Positions 18,921-28,344 are shown, counted from the first letter of the stretch. The stretch is 64,000 bases of DNA from an uncultured Ignavibacteria bacterium (GCA_937944105.1 CALDZP010000003.1:29480-93479), one strand, 5' to 3'. Numbers and translations: made by a program. The notes: a model not told the origin generated them from the sequence alone.

Positions 18921-19728
18921 AACTCAAATAAAAATAAATAAATGGTGAGACAAATAATAAACTATCAAATCTATCCAATATTCCTCCATGACCGGGTAAA
19001 ATGTTTGACGAATCTTTACAATTAACATCTCTCTTAAACATCGATTCAACAAGGTCACCAATCTGACCTATAATACCAACTACTAAACCCATATAAATTA
19101 CATCATACCAATTTAAGAAATTTAGAAGCAAGAATTTACCAGCCACAAAGGTTAAGATTGCAAAAACAAATCCAAAAATTGCACCTTCAATACTTTTTTT
19201 AGGACTGATTCTTTCAAGTAATCGATGTTTTCCAAAGGCTGTGCCTCCAAAATAAGCAGCTGAATCACATATCCAGATTGCAGCAAGCATTACCATTATA
19301 ATGTAAGCACCATGAGTGTAATCCTGTTCAAATTTTTCTCTTATTCCAATTAATGTAGAATAGAAAAGACTCAAAAAAATTGCACCAAAAACAGTCATAC
19401 CCACATTTAAAAAAGAATTATTCTGAACTCTGGTTAAATTAAAAATTGCAACAAATGCAATAAATAAAAAAGTAATCGGTAAGAATAAACTAATTTGTTT
19501 TGAGTAAAAAATCCATATAATCAAAATAGAATAGATAAACCCTGAAAGGTAATCTGGATTAGCACTTTTTTGCTCAGCCAATTTGTAAAATTCGTAAAGA
19601 GTTAAAAGTACAATAGCAGTTACAAAAAGAGTAAAATAAATTTTTCCGAGATAGACAAGTAATAATATGAGTGGTATTGCAATAACACTCACAAGAACTC
19701 TTTGAAATAAATCCGGGAATCTGTTCAT
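18910..19728 (-). CDS. cdsA: Phosphatidate cytidylyltransferase
   Basis: This inner-membrane enzyme makes CDP-diacylglycerol from phosphatidate and CTP, the branch point of phospholipid synthesis. The 272-residue protein has several membrane helices. It ends with the family signature 'KDSSNILPGHGGILDRFDS', containing the metal-binding aspartates. 'DLVESMFKRD' upstream is also typical. It lies in the long operon between the zinc-ribbon protein (4-bp overlap) and rimO. Confidence 0.95.
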   Translation of the reverse strand: MNRFPDLFQRVLVSVIAIPLILLLVYLGKIYFTLFVTAIVLLTLYEFYKLAEQKSANPDYLSGFIYSILIIWIFYSKQISLFLPITFLFIAFVAIFNLTRVQNNSFLNVGMTVFGAIFLSLFYSTLIGIREKFEQDYTHGAYIIMVMLAAIWICDSAAYFGGTAFGKHRLLERISPKKSIEGAIFGFVFAILTFVAGKFLLLNFLNWYDVIYMGLVVGIIGQIGDLVESMFKRDVNCKDSSNILPGHGGILDRFDSLLFVSPFIYFYLSYAY

Positions 19729-20078
19729 TCATTGTCCTCAGAATAATCTTCTTTTTGATTTCCTATTTTTTCAATAATCATACGAGCTTCTTCCTCACGA
19801 TATTCCGGGACAAGAACTTTGATTTCTCCAAGTTCTCCTCCTAGTGGAAAAGAAGTATCTTTTTGCTCAAGAATTACACTCTCAATCCCAGCAGTTTCAA
19901 GATTAGTTTTTACCATTTCTGCCTCATATAACTGAGGTGTAGAAAAAACCTCAATCCAATTTTTATATTTCTCTTCTAATTTTTCAGATTCTTCTTTTAA
20001 TATCAATTCGGCTCCACAATCAGAACAATATTCTATTGAATCCTCATATTCAAATCCACAGTTAGGACAAATCTTCAT
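19725..20078 (-). CDS. Zinc-ribbon plus DUF2007-domain protein
   Basis: This is a small 117-residue protein. Residues 1-30 form a zinc ribbon with two CxxC knuckles ('CPNCGFEYED' and 'CSDCGAEL'). After a charged linker, residues 40-105 fit the DUF2007 'putative signal-transducing protein' fold ('EVFSTPQLYEAEMVKTNLE', 'GGELGEIKVLVP'). No enzyme activity is known for either domain, and a regulatory or adaptor role is an inference. The start overlaps the end of the CPBP protease gene by 17 bp. Confidence 0.78.
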   Translation of the reverse strand: MKICPNCGFEYEDSIEYCSDCGAELILKEESEKLEEKYKNWIEVFSTPQLYEAEMVKTNLETAGIESVILEQKDTSFPLGGELGEIKVLVPEYREEEARMIIEKIGNQKEDYSEDNE

Positions 20079-20997
20079 CTTTAAACTCCTCTAAATTTTT
20101 TCGTTTGTTTACCTGATGTTTCAATATTAGTAAAGTAAACCATAATAAAAAAGCAGAAAAGATAAATACAAAATATAATGAGCTTACAGGATAATTTAGA
20201 TCAGGTTTTGCAGAAATTACATCTTCGGTTTTATACAAGGCATAAATCGTAATAGTGAAGAAGTTATTAATAAAGTGTAAAATTACTGAATTAAAAATTG
20301 AATCGGTCAAATATACTACATAAGAAAAATAAGCACCCAGCGCAAAGAGTGGCAAGATTGCGAATGGATTAAAATGAAAAAGCGCAAAAATTAATGCGGT
20401 TATAAAAATTGTCCAGAAAATATTTAATCTTTTTTCAAAACTACTTTGAACAAATCCTCTAAAAAGAAATTCTTCACAAAATGCTGGAACAATAGCAATA
20501 CTTATAACTATCGATAAATAATCAAAAAAATTATCCATCGCTAAAAGTTCGAGGTAAGATTTCTGTACCAATTTATCAATGGAATCAAATATTTCGAATA
20601 TCTTTCTGAAAGCGGGGTAGTTTGTTTTTAAAATTTCGATATAGTGTGATTGAATATAAAGATAAACCTGAGACGCAAAAAGAATTATTATAAGCCCAAC
20701 AATTGAAATCATTAATTCAACATAGTTCGGTTTTCGAATTCTAAATGTATTAATAAAATCATTGTAAATAATTTTTGCAAAGAGAATGCTTAAAACAAGC
20801 ATAAAAATTATTTGACTTATAGAAGTAAAAAGCCGAACATAACCTGCATTTTCTTTAGTTATCTGCAATCCTACAAATTGAAAAGTTAATAATCCCCCAA
20901 CTAATTGATAAAGAAAAAACGAAACAAATAAAACCAGAAAGGCTGCACCAATTGGTGAGATACTGTATTGCTGATAATTTCTATTAAATTTGATCAA
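20062..20997 (-). CDS. CPBP family intramembrane glutamic endopeptidase
   Basis: This is a 311-residue multi-helix membrane protease of the CPBP/CAAX-protease (Rce1-like, ABI) family. The active-site motifs are 'CEEFLFRGFVQ' (EExxxR) and 'FALFHFNP' (FxxxH), with a final helix carrying 'HFINN'. Such proteins cleave within the membrane or process small peptides, and the substrate is unknown here. The start is a TTG at 20995-20997 preceded by a strong GGAGG at correct spacing, so I keep it. It is separated by 14 bp from the gene upstream. Confidence 0.87.
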   Translation of the reverse strand: MIKFNRNYQQYSISPIGAAFLVLFVSFFLYQLVGGLLTFQFVGLQITKENAGYVRLFTSISQIIFMLVLSILFAKIIYNDFINTFRIRKPNYVELMISIVGLIIILFASQVYLYIQSHYIEILKTNYPAFRKIFEIFDSIDKLVQKSYLELLAMDNFFDYLSIVISIAIVPAFCEEFLFRGFVQSSFEKRLNIFWTIFITALIFALFHFNPFAILPLFALGAYFSYVVYLTDSIFNSVILHFINNFFTITIYALYKTEDVISAKPDLNYPVSSLYFVFIFSAFLLWFTLLILKHQVNKRKNLEEFKDEDLS

Positions 20998-21011
20998 AGA
21001 AACCTCCGTAT

Positions 21012-21959
21012 TTAAGCATAATATTTTACCATTGCTGCAAGAAGCGGAATCATTAATTCATGATGTCCTGTAAACATAAATCCCTTACCACCATCCTGTG
21101 TGGGTCGCTGAACAACATTAACACGCGGTCGATAGTGTTGAATGAAATCGAAATTTGCTGTGGTGAAATTAAAGACCTTATGACCGAGATTTCTTGCTAC
21201 TGTAAGTGCTTTTAAAAATACTTCCGGTAAAATTACATTTGAACCGATATTAGCAACAACGCCACCGTTCCTTAATTTTGAAACTTCATTACAAAATATT
21301 TTGAAATCGTTCATGCTCAATTCTCCAATTGCTGCACCATTTACATCAGGATGCTGATGAGTAATATCAGTTCCAATTGCTGCATGAACCGTAATAACTT
21401 TATCGAGTTCAAAGGCATTATAGATCAAACTTAAGTTTTTATTCTTTGCTTTGCGTAATTTAATTTCGATTGCCAGAGCTTCCCCGTAACCAAGATTTGA
21501 ATGTTCATACTTCGAAAGAGTGGAATTAATAAATTCTCCTGTTTCCCTTGCCATCCCAAAAGAGCCATCTGTAATTCCAGCAGCTACATCTTCAGATGTT
21601 TTACCAAAAAAAGCCAGTTCAGAATCATGGATTGCCCCGGCACTATTCATCGCAATTGCAGTTATAAAATTATTTTTCATTAAATCTATTAAAATAGGAC
21701 TCAAACCAACTTTTATAACATGAGCACCAATCATGAATATGATTGGTTTATTTTTCTTTCTTGCTTTTACGATCAATTGAGCAAATTCCTTAAGATCATT
21801 AACAGCGAGAAATTTTGGTAATGAATTAATATAATCACCAAAGGAATCTTTTTCAGGATCAAAGGTTTTTGCAAGTAAATTTAATTCAACTTTACTTTTT
21901 CTTTGTTTGATCGAGTATGTTTTAACTTTTGACAGATCAATTTTTTTATACTTCGACAT
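21012..21959 (-). CDS. Conserved protein of unknown function (possibly deoxyhypusine-synthase-like fold)
   Basis: This is a 315-residue soluble protein with no signal peptide. It is rich in glycine-containing loops such as 'FMIGAHVIKVGLSPILIDLM', 'AIAMNSAGAIHDSE', 'HAAIGTDITHQHPDVNGAAI' and 'GGVVANIGSNVILPE'. These look like a nucleotide-binding Rossmann-type core with several histidines that could bind metal or substrate. The first two remind me of deoxyhypusine-synthase-like proteins, but I cannot confirm that. It sits between DUF3108 (1-bp overlap) and CPBP genes. No function is assigned. Confidence 0.65.
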   Translation of the reverse strand: MSKYKKIDLSKVKTYSIKQRKSKVELNLLAKTFDPEKDSFGDYINSLPKFLAVNDLKEFAQLIVKARKKNKPIIFMIGAHVIKVGLSPILIDLMKNNFITAIAMNSAGAIHDSELAFFGKTSEDVAAGITDGSFGMARETGEFINSTLSKYEHSNLGYGEALAIEIKLRKAKNKNLSLIYNAFELDKVITVHAAIGTDITHQHPDVNGAAIGELSMNDFKIFCNEVSKLRNGGVVANIGSNVILPEVFLKALTVARNLGHKVFNFTTANFDFIQHYRPRVNVVQRPTQDGGKGFMFTGHHELMIPLLAAMVKYYA

Positions 21960-22747
21960 TATAATTTTGCCTTAAGTGGTGACTTTAAATTTTCGTAACT
22001 CGTAAGTTCACTATCAATTGCTCCAATAATCACTTTAGTTTTTACCTTAACGGGCATCTTATTATCATCGTCAGTTAACCAGATTAAAATGCTCCCTTCA
22101 GATTTAAATAAACCTCCTTCCTGAACAAGAGGTTCAACAACAATACATCGAAATTTTCCAGCTTTTACTGATACAACTTCTTTCCCATGGTATAAAACTT
22201 CGAGATCATAGGTTTTATCTTTATAGAAATTCTGCAATTTAATTTTATCACCTTTTTTCATTTTAGAAAAATCGAGAGTTCGCACATAAAAGAAAGCAGA
22301 AACAATATCGTGAACGTAAGGCGGGACTTTGAATACTCCTTCTGAAGTTTTTGCAAGATTTCTTCTCTGATCAAAAAATGCACTGAAATCCCTTGAATAT
22401 TTTCCTTCACGGATGTGTTGTTCAAATCTCCAGGGAAAAATTCCTTCTACATCCAGATAAGTTTCATATCTGTCTCGCACTTTAAAGAATGGATCGAAGG
22501 CTGGAACAGTGTTAACTTCAAATTTAATTCTGTAAACTTTTCTGCCTGCAATGGTTTTGATCTCAGGAATAGAAAAGGTTGCAATGCCGGCTGTTACAAA
22601 ACCGTAATTGACATCAAAAGTTAACTTTTCATTTAGTCCAAATGCTTTGTTTTCAACATTTCTGAATTCAGCTACACCAAATGCTAAAAATGACAATGAA
22701 ATAATTATTAGAAAAAGATTGAAATTTAAATAAACCAACTTTTTCAT
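21959..22747 (-). CDS. DUF3108 domain-containing periplasmic protein
   Basis: This is a 262-residue exported protein (signal peptide about 1-22). It contains the DUF3108 pattern: 'LGLNEKLTFDVNYGFVTAGI' near the start, 'FEQHIREGKYSRD', and 'ILIWLTDDDNKMPVKVKTKV' near the end. This all-beta fold is thought to bind lipid or hydrophobic ligands like LolA-type barrels, but no activity is established. It is the first gene of the long operon running to cstA. It starts after about 190 bp of non-coding DNA. Confidence 0.83.
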   Translation of the reverse strand: MKKLVYLNFNLFLIIISLSFLAFGVAEFRNVENKAFGLNEKLTFDVNYGFVTAGIATFSIPEIKTIAGRKVYRIKFEVNTVPAFDPFFKVRDRYETYLDVEGIFPWRFEQHIREGKYSRDFSAFFDQRRNLAKTSEGVFKVPPYVHDIVSAFFYVRTLDFSKMKKGDKIKLQNFYKDKTYDLEVLYHGKEVVSVKAGKFRCIVVEPLVQEGGLFKSEGSILIWLTDDDNKMPVKVKTKVIIGAIDSELTSYENLKSPLKAKL

Positions 22748-22936
22748 AGAAGATTTCCTGTAAACTTTATTTTAATGTATTAAATGAATTGAGACAAACA
22801 TAAATTCAAAAGAACTATTACTCTCTAATTTATATTAAAATGATTTTTCTTTTGTTATTAAAAAATCTCTCAGAAATAACAAAGAGTTTTTGATTTTTTA
22901 TGCTGTTCACTTCGAGTCTTTTATTGAAATTTTGTC
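22748..22936 (-). promoter_or_regulatory. Probable promoter region of the 14-gene operon
   Basis: This 189-bp AT-rich gap precedes the first gene of the long minus-strand run. A minus-strand TATGTTTG at 22795-22802, about 48 bp ahead of the ATG, exactly fits the Bacteroidota TAnnTTTG -7 element. No good -33 TTTG lies at the right distance, so this is only a candidate. I see no hairpin terminator for the GT9 gene upstream. Confidence 0.25.
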
Positions 22937-23965
22937 TTAAATTTTTTTCAAAAATTCCAGATTTATAATTTTTTCAATTTCTTTATAAACCTTGAAAACA
23001 TCAATTGAATCCATACAATTTAATCTTTTGCATTGTTCAGGGGTACAATCGAGACAATCAATTTCTGGTTCAAATATAATTCTTTTTTTTGTAATTGGAC
23101 CCCATCTAATTAGAGAAGCAACTTTAATTTTTGGATAAAATGAAATTACCCAACAATTAGCAATTGCGGCTAAATGAGTTGGTCCCGTGGAATTTCCTAC
23201 ATAAACACTTGCAATTGAAAATAGATTAAATAATTCAGGAAGATTTAATTCCCCCGCAAAATTGTGCACCTTAAAATCAAAATCATTAAATAATTCATAA
23301 AGAAAAAGGAAATCCTTTTGAGTACCGGTTAAAATAATTTCTACATCCAGATTCTGCTTAATAAGTCTTGCGAGTTCTTTAAAATTTAAGTAGCTCCAAT
23401 CAACAGCAGATCCCCCACTGGAAATATGCAAAACAATTAAAGGTTTGCTTAAATCAACATTATACTTTAATAATTTATTGTAAACTTTTCTTCGAAATTC
23501 TTCGTCGGGTTTTAAACCAAACTTAATTCCTAATAAATTATTCTCATTTTTTATTCCAAGCGGTTCAAGTAAATCTAAATTATACAATGCTTCATGTTTA
23601 ATACTCTCTTTTCTGTGATGCGCCACTCTTTTATTAAATAAAAATGAATAGGCTCTATATTTCGTGCCGATTCGAATTTTTATCCCCGCAAAAAATACAA
23701 CAAGGGCATTTCGAAATGTCGGTCGAGCTACAATTGCATAATCAATTTTTTTTCTTCTTAATATTTCAACAAGTTCAAAAAATCCTACTTTGTCTATAGA
23801 TATAACATCGTCAACTGCTTCAGATTTAGAAATTATTGGAGCGGTATATGAATTTGCCAGAAAATAAATCTTAGAATCAGCATAATTATCCTTTATCTTT
23901 ACGGCTATCGGTAAAGTTAAAAGTGCATCACCAAGTCTATCTGTTCTAACTATTAAAAATTTCAT
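22937..23965 (-). CDS. Glycosyltransferase family 9 (heptosyltransferase-like)
   Basis: This is a 342-residue GT-B enzyme of the ADP-heptose:LPS heptosyltransferase family. The N-terminus 'FLIVRTDRLGDALLTLPIA' and the C-terminal 'VYVGNSTGPTHLAAI' are the family signatures for the nucleotide-sugar site. A cysteine-rich segment 'CLDCTPEQCKRLNC' near residues 310-325 replaces the usual linker and may bind metal or form disulfides. It would add a sugar to lipid A core or another surface glycan on the cytoplasmic face. It lies 9 bp from mpg. Confidence 0.87.
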   Translation of the reverse strand: MKFLIVRTDRLGDALLTLPIAVKIKDNYADSKIYFLANSYTAPIISKSEAVDDVISIDKVGFFELVEILRRKKIDYAIVARPTFRNALVVFFAGIKIRIGTKYRAYSFLFNKRVAHHRKESIKHEALYNLDLLEPLGIKNENNLLGIKFGLKPDEEFRRKVYNKLLKYNVDLSKPLIVLHISSGGSAVDWSYLNFKELARLIKQNLDVEIILTGTQKDFLFLYELFNDFDFKVHNFAGELNLPELFNLFSIASVYVGNSTGPTHLAAIANCWVISFYPKIKVASLIRWGPITKKRIIFEPEIDCLDCTPEQCKRLNCMDSIDVFKVYKEIEKIINLEFLKKI

Positions 23966-23974
23966 TGTGTAATT

Positions 23975-24562
23975 TTACTTTTTAGAGACAAATTTGTTTT
24001 CTTTTATGTAAAATCTTAAAGGTAGATCTTTAGATTTTTCGATACCAATTCTTGTTGTTCTTACAATTTCAAAAGTTGAGTTTGAAATTGATTCTGCTAT
24101 AAATAAATCAGGTGAGGTTTTAAGATCAACACCATTAAATTTTTTATCAATCTTCAAAGCCTGACATAGTTTAGCAGGTCCATTAGTTAAATTAACAATA
24201 TCACTTTTATTTCTGAATTTTTTCATCAATTCAATTCCTTCAATTGGCTCAAGAGCACGAATCAAAACAGCAGAACCTTTTCCTTTTTCACCTGTCACAA
24301 CATTGAAGCAATAATGCATACCATAAGTGAAATAAACATAAGCAAGTCCAGGCTCTCCAAACATAACTTTATTTCTTTCCGTCATACCAATAGCAGAGTG
24401 CGAAGCAAGATCATTATCATCAAGATATGCTTCTGTTTCAACAATTTTTCCTGCCAGTATTTGACCTTTAAAAACTCTAACGAGAATTTTTCCAAGTAAA
24501 TTTTTTGCAACCTCTGGAGTAGAATCTTGAAAAAAATTATTCTTAACCTTTGTGTATTTCAT
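23975..24562 (-). CDS. mpg: DNA-3-methyladenine glycosylase (Mpg/AAG family)
   Basis: This base-excision-repair enzyme removes alkylated and deaminated purines. The 195-residue protein has 'VAKNLLGKILVR', the catalytic-glutamate motif 'AGKIVETEAYLDDNDLASHS' and 'EPGLAYVYFTYGMHYCFNVV', followed by 'LTNGPAKLCQAL'. Length and motif order match the bacterial family. It has no special link to its GT9 neighbour, with which it is probably co-transcribed. Confidence 0.95.
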   Translation of the reverse strand: MKYTKVKNNFFQDSTPEVAKNLLGKILVRVFKGQILAGKIVETEAYLDDNDLASHSAIGMTERNKVMFGEPGLAYVYFTYGMHYCFNVVTGEKGKGSAVLIRALEPIEGIELMKKFRNKSDIVNLTNGPAKLCQALKIDKKFNGVDLKTSPDLFIAESISNSTFEIVRTTRIGIEKSKDLPLRFYIKENKFVSKK

Positions 24563-24612
24563 TTAGCGCATTATAAAATTTGGATTATAAAAATTGTAAG
24601 CTCGAAATTGCC

Positions 24613-25263
24613 TTAATCAGATTTGATTTTCGATTTCAAGAACTCCATTTGTTTTTCATAGTAATCTTTTCGTGAAGGATTTTTATGGATTAATTTTTGA
24701 AGAATTTTATATGCTTTTTCAAATAAACCCTGATTAACTAAAATATGATACATCGTTTCAGTAATTACTTCTGGAGTTTCATTTGGTGGCTCGTAAAGTT
24801 TATCAAAATTTGGATCTGCTTTTATTATTAACGAATTAGCATTCTCTAATTTTTCCATAATCTGTTCAATTTCAGATTTTTCTACCATTTTTCTTTTCCT
24901 GAGAATAGACTCCGAATGTGAAAAAGATTGTTCCCCTTTTATTCTAAATAAAAACTGTTTATTTAATATCCTATCAATCAAGAATTTAGCTGTTTGGCAA
25001 TTCGGGCTAAGAGTTAGTACTTTTTGAAGATTTTCTAGAGCTTCTTTATCTCTACCTTTTTGAAATAAAATTTTTGCGTAAACAAGATAAGCGGTTGTAT
25101 ACAATTTATGTTTCTTTAAACCACTCTGAACTACTTTTAATGCTTCATTAATCATTCCTTTTTTCAAAAGTAAATCGGCGTATCTTGCAAAAAGAGGAGA
25201 ATCTGGATTTCGTTCTATAATTTCTCTGATCCGATTTAAATCAAGATCATAAGATATTTTCAC
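24613..25263 (-). CDS. Tetratricopeptide-repeat protein
   Basis: This is a 216-residue soluble protein whose N-terminal ~110 residues form three TPR units ('SPLFARYADLLLKKGMINEA', 'AYLVYAKILFQKGRDKEAL'). It ends with another TPR-like helix pair ('MYHILVNQGLFEKAYKIL'). The role is protein-protein scaffolding, with the partner unknown. It starts with GTG, and GTGA overlaps the stop of the GT2 gene by 4 bp, so it is translated in coupling with that membrane glycosyltransferase and may regulate it. Confidence 0.78.
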   Translation of the reverse strand: MKISYDLDLNRIREIIERNPDSPLFARYADLLLKKGMINEALKVVQSGLKKHKLYTTAYLVYAKILFQKGRDKEALENLQKVLTLSPNCQTAKFLIDRILNKQFLFRIKGEQSFSHSESILRKRKMVEKSEIEQIMEKLENANSLIIKADPNFDKLYEPPNETPEVITETMYHILVNQGLFEKAYKILQKLIHKNPSRKDYYEKQMEFLKSKIKSD

Positions 25264-26726
25264 TTTTTACTCTCCAGTGCATGTTTGATTGACATAATTG
25301 CAATCACTCCATATCCAAGAAAATACATTGAAAGGAAAGGGATTGCCGCTATTTCTGCATAAAAAGAAGCCATTCCTATTCCAAACAAAGCCCATAGTGC
25401 AAATATCAGTTCAAGTAAAATCATCGGGCTAATTTTCGTTACAGCATACTTTTTTCTCTTCGGATGTGGATTGTTTAAATTTGATTCAATTCTGAATTTA
25501 GGTGTTCTTACGAACTCACTTTTTTTATTAAGCAAACCTTCTATAACTGCACGAGTATTATTTAAGGCAAATCCCATACTACCAGCCATAAAAACAGGGA
25601 AGAGATAAATTCGTCTTTTCCAATCGGGATAAACGTCTTTTTGAGAATACATATACATCAAAAATGAAGAAATGAAAGCAAGCGTAAAAATGGACATAAA
25701 CGCAAAGTATTCATCATAATTTCCTGTATTTTTAACATAAACAAGAGGAACATTGAGCAAACCAGCCATAACAATCAATGGAAAAACAATATTCATAGTT
25801 AAATGAAATGTTGAATAAAGTTTAATTTTGAGCGGGACTTTAGATTTCCAAACAAGTGGGAGTATTTTCTTTGCTGTTTCAATTGCGCCTTTTGTCCAAC
25901 GAAATTGTTGATTCTTTAAGGCATTGATTTCAATCGGTAATTCAGAAGGAGAAGTGAAATCATTCAAGAAAATGAATTTCCATCCTTTAAGTTGTGCACG
26001 ATAACTTAAATCAAGATCTTCTGTTAAAGTATCCGGTTGCCAATTACCAGCATCGAGAATACACGACTTACGCCAGATACCAGCTGTTCCATTAAAGTTG
26101 ATAAAAAATCCAGCTTTATTTCTAATTTGTTGTTCCATCACAAAATGCCCATCCAGCGCAAGAGCTTGTGCTCGAGTTAATATTGAATATTCAGCATTCA
26201 TATGTTCCCAGCGAGTTTGAACCATTCCAATTTTTGGATCTGTGAAATAATGGATAGTTCGATTTAGAAATTCAGGATTTGGAATAAAATCAGCATCAAA
26301 GATTGCAATAAATTCTGCATCTGTTTTTTCAAGACCTTCTTTCAAAGCGCCAGCTTTAAAACCATACCGATTATCTCTATGATAATAAGTAATATTAAAA
26401 CCAAGTTTCTTTTTCTCTTCTACTATCTTCTTCAATACATCTTGAGTTTCATCAGTTGAATCATCCAGAACCTGAATTTCCATTTTATCTTTTGGATAAT
26501 TGATTTTGCATACAGCTTCTATTAATCTATCGACAACAAGTGCTTCATTAAATGTTGGTAGTTGAATGCAAACCTTTGGTAGTTCTTTAAAATATTCTTT
26601 TGGTTCAAACTTAACATCTTTGAATTTATTGTATAAATAAACTAAAAAGAATCCGTGCATTCCATAAAAAAATAAAATAGAAAGTGTAATTAAGTATGCT
26701 GTCAAAATTGCATCTTCTGTCGCCAA
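25260..26726 (-). CDS. Processive family 2 glycosyltransferase (cellulose-synthase-like)
   Basis: This is a 488-residue membrane glycosyltransferase. One or two N-terminal helices are followed by a GT-A domain with 'QVLDDSTDET', the metal-binding 'FDADFIPNPEF', the catalytic 'TEDLDLSYRAQLKGW' and 'QQFRW' (the QxxRW signature of processive synthases). Several C-terminal helices form the extrusion channel. It could polymerise an exopolysaccharide or add a sugar to a lipid. The start is TTG with a well-placed AGAGGT, and no ATG fits. It is flanked by lptE and a TPR gene. Confidence 0.85.
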   Translation of the reverse strand: MATEDAILTAYLITLSILFFYGMHGFFLVYLYNKFKDVKFEPKEYFKELPKVCIQLPTFNEALVVDRLIEAVCKINYPKDKMEIQVLDDSTDETQDVLKKIVEEKKKLGFNITYYHRDNRYGFKAGALKEGLEKTDAEFIAIFDADFIPNPEFLNRTIHYFTDPKIGMVQTRWEHMNAEYSILTRAQALALDGHFVMEQQIRNKAGFFINFNGTAGIWRKSCILDAGNWQPDTLTEDLDLSYRAQLKGWKFIFLNDFTSPSELPIEINALKNQQFRWTKGAIETAKKILPLVWKSKVPLKIKLYSTFHLTMNIVFPLIVMAGLLNVPLVYVKNTGNYDEYFAFMSIFTLAFISSFLMYMYSQKDVYPDWKRRIYLFPVFMAGSMGFALNNTRAVIEGLLNKKSEFVRTPKFRIESNLNNPHPKRKKYAVTKISPMILLELIFALWALFGIGMASFYAEIAAIPFLSMYFLGYGVIAIMSIKHALESKK

Positions 26727-26744
26727 TTTGACCTCTATATTTTT

Positions 26745-27239
26745 TTACCAATCAGAAACTGTTGCTATTAAAATATCTTCAGTTAAATTATCAATTGCTT
26801 TTTGAATTGCCTGCTGCTTTGCTGCCAATCCAACATCAACAGCATAATCGCTGTATTGTGAGAAATTTTTTTCCCAGATTTGTCTTTTTGTTCTCTGATC
26901 AATGAATTTAACTTTAACTTGAATCACAATTCGTCTGGAATTGACCTGTTCATTTCCTGTAATTACAAATGGTTCATCTCTTAAAGCTGTTATAATTCCT
27001 TCGAGTATTGTATCAGAATATTTTTTATCGACCACCTGAAGAGAATTATCCTGAATAAATTTTTGAATTAAAGAGTTAGTTAAAATTTCTCTTAATCCAG
27101 CTTCGGTATAACCACTGATATCATCAAAAACCGGTATTGCAACTGTTCTCATATCAGCTGGAATTGAGGCTCCAGTGAAGGAGTAGCTACATCCAGAAAT
27201 TATTAAAATAAATAAAAAATAAAATATATGTTTAATCAT
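26745..27239 (-). CDS. lptE: LPS-assembly lipoprotein LptE family
   Basis: This is a 164-residue lipoprotein. The signal peptide ends in the lipobox 'IISGC', and the domain '[20 protein letters not shown]' is the Bacteroidota LptE pattern, with '[14 protein letters not shown]' following. LptE plugs the LptD barrel that inserts lipopolysaccharide into the outer leaflet. The N-terminus overlaps the sigma-54 activator gene by 8 bp. LptD is not in this window. Confidence 0.87.
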   Translation of the reverse strand: MIKHIFYFLFILIISGCSYSFTGASIPADMRTVAIPVFDDISGYTEAGLREILTNSLIQKFIQDNSLQVVDKKYSDTILEGIITALRDEPFVITGNEQVNSRRIVIQVKVKFIDQRTKRQIWEKNFSQYSDYAVDVGLAAKQQAIQKAIDNLTEDILIATVSDW

Positions 27240-28344
27240 CCATTTGTAATTCTTTTAGTCGTCTATATAGTGTTCTTAAACTAATACCTAAAAGCTCAGC
27301 TGCTTTTTTTTTATCAAACTTAGCTTGAATCAACGCATTTTTTATAGCTTCTTTTTGTTGTTCTTTATACGATGTTATAGAATAATTTTCTGTTTCAGGA
27401 ATAATATCTTCAATCTTGTTAGAACGATTTAAAATTGCTTCCTTAATTTCCATCAAATCTTTTTTTATTTCAAATAAAGCCTTGTAAATAAATTCGCGGT
27501 CAGCTACCTCAGCTGACTTATTAACGAAAATAGGAAGATTTCTTTCTCTTTCATCAAACTGTAAAGGCGTTAGATATTTTTCAAAATCCTCAATTCGCAA
27601 AATGCCTGTTTTGTTTAGTGCCGCTGCCGATTCGATAATATTCTTCAACTCTCGCACATTACCAGGCCAGGAGTAATCCATCAAAAATTCGTAAGCCTCT
27701 GAAGCAATTTCAATTTTGGAAATTTTATTTCTTTCACAGAAGTCTTCAAGAAACTTATCAGCCAGAATCGGTATATCTTCTTTTCTTTTTCTCAAAGGTG
27801 GAATTTCAATCATTACAGTTCGAAGTCTATAGTATAAGTCCTCACGGAATCTTTTTTTGTAAACTTCTAATGCAAGATCCTTATTTGTAGCGGTAATAAA
27901 ACGTACGTCAACTTTAATAACAGTTTCGGCACCAAGTCTTAAAATCTCTTTAGTTTCAAGTACTCTTAAAAATTTCACCTGAAGTGGTAAAGGTAAATCA
28001 CCAATTTCATCTAAAAAGAGCGTACCACCATCTGCAAGTTCAAAATATCCTTTTCTTGATTCCACTGCACCAGTAAAAGCCCCTCTTTGATGACCAAACA
28101 ATTCACTTTCAATTAAACCTTCAGGAATTGCACCACAATTAACACTGAACAATTTTTTGTTTGCTCTTGGACTTAGACCATGAATTGCCTTTGCTACGAG
28201 TTCCTTTCCTGAGCCACTTTCTCCTTGAATTAATACAGTTATATCAGTTGGTGCAACCTGGTGAATAACCTCAACCATTTCCTTCATTATTTGTGAACGA
28301 TAAAAAATCCCGAATCTATTCTGAAACTCTTTATGATCAATCAT
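27232..28344 (-). CDS. Sigma-54-dependent transcriptional activator (AAA+ and Fis HTH, no receiver)
   Basis: This is a 370-residue bacterial enhancer-binding protein. The AAA+ domain begins almost at the N-terminus, with Walker A 'GESGSGKE' at 41-48, 'RGAFTGA' (the sigma-54-contacting loop) and Walker B '[12 protein letters not shown]'. '[10 protein letters not shown]' follows. The C-terminus is a Fis-type helix-turn-helix ('[19 protein letters not shown]'). There is no response-regulator or PAS domain, so it is presumably controlled by abundance or a partner, as in PspF. It is coupled to lptE, which suggests an envelope-related regulon. Confidence 0.93.
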   Translation of the reverse strand: MIDHKEFQNRFGIFYRSQIMKEMVEVIHQVAPTDITVLIQGESGSGKELVAKAIHGLSPRANKKLFSVNCGAIPEGLIESELFGHQRGAFTGAVESRKGYFELADGGTLFLDEIGDLPLPLQVKFLRVLETKEILRLGAETVIKVDVRFITATNKDLALEVYKKRFREDLYYRLRTVMIEIPPLRKRKEDIPILADKFLEDFCERNKISKIEIASEAYEFLMDYSWPGNVRELKNIIESAAALNKTGILRIEDFEKYLTPLQFDERERNLPIFVNKSAEVADREFIYKALFEIKKDLMEIKEAILNRSNKIEDIIPETENYSITSYKEQQKEAIKNALIQAKFDKKKAAELLGISLRTLYRRLKELQMDD

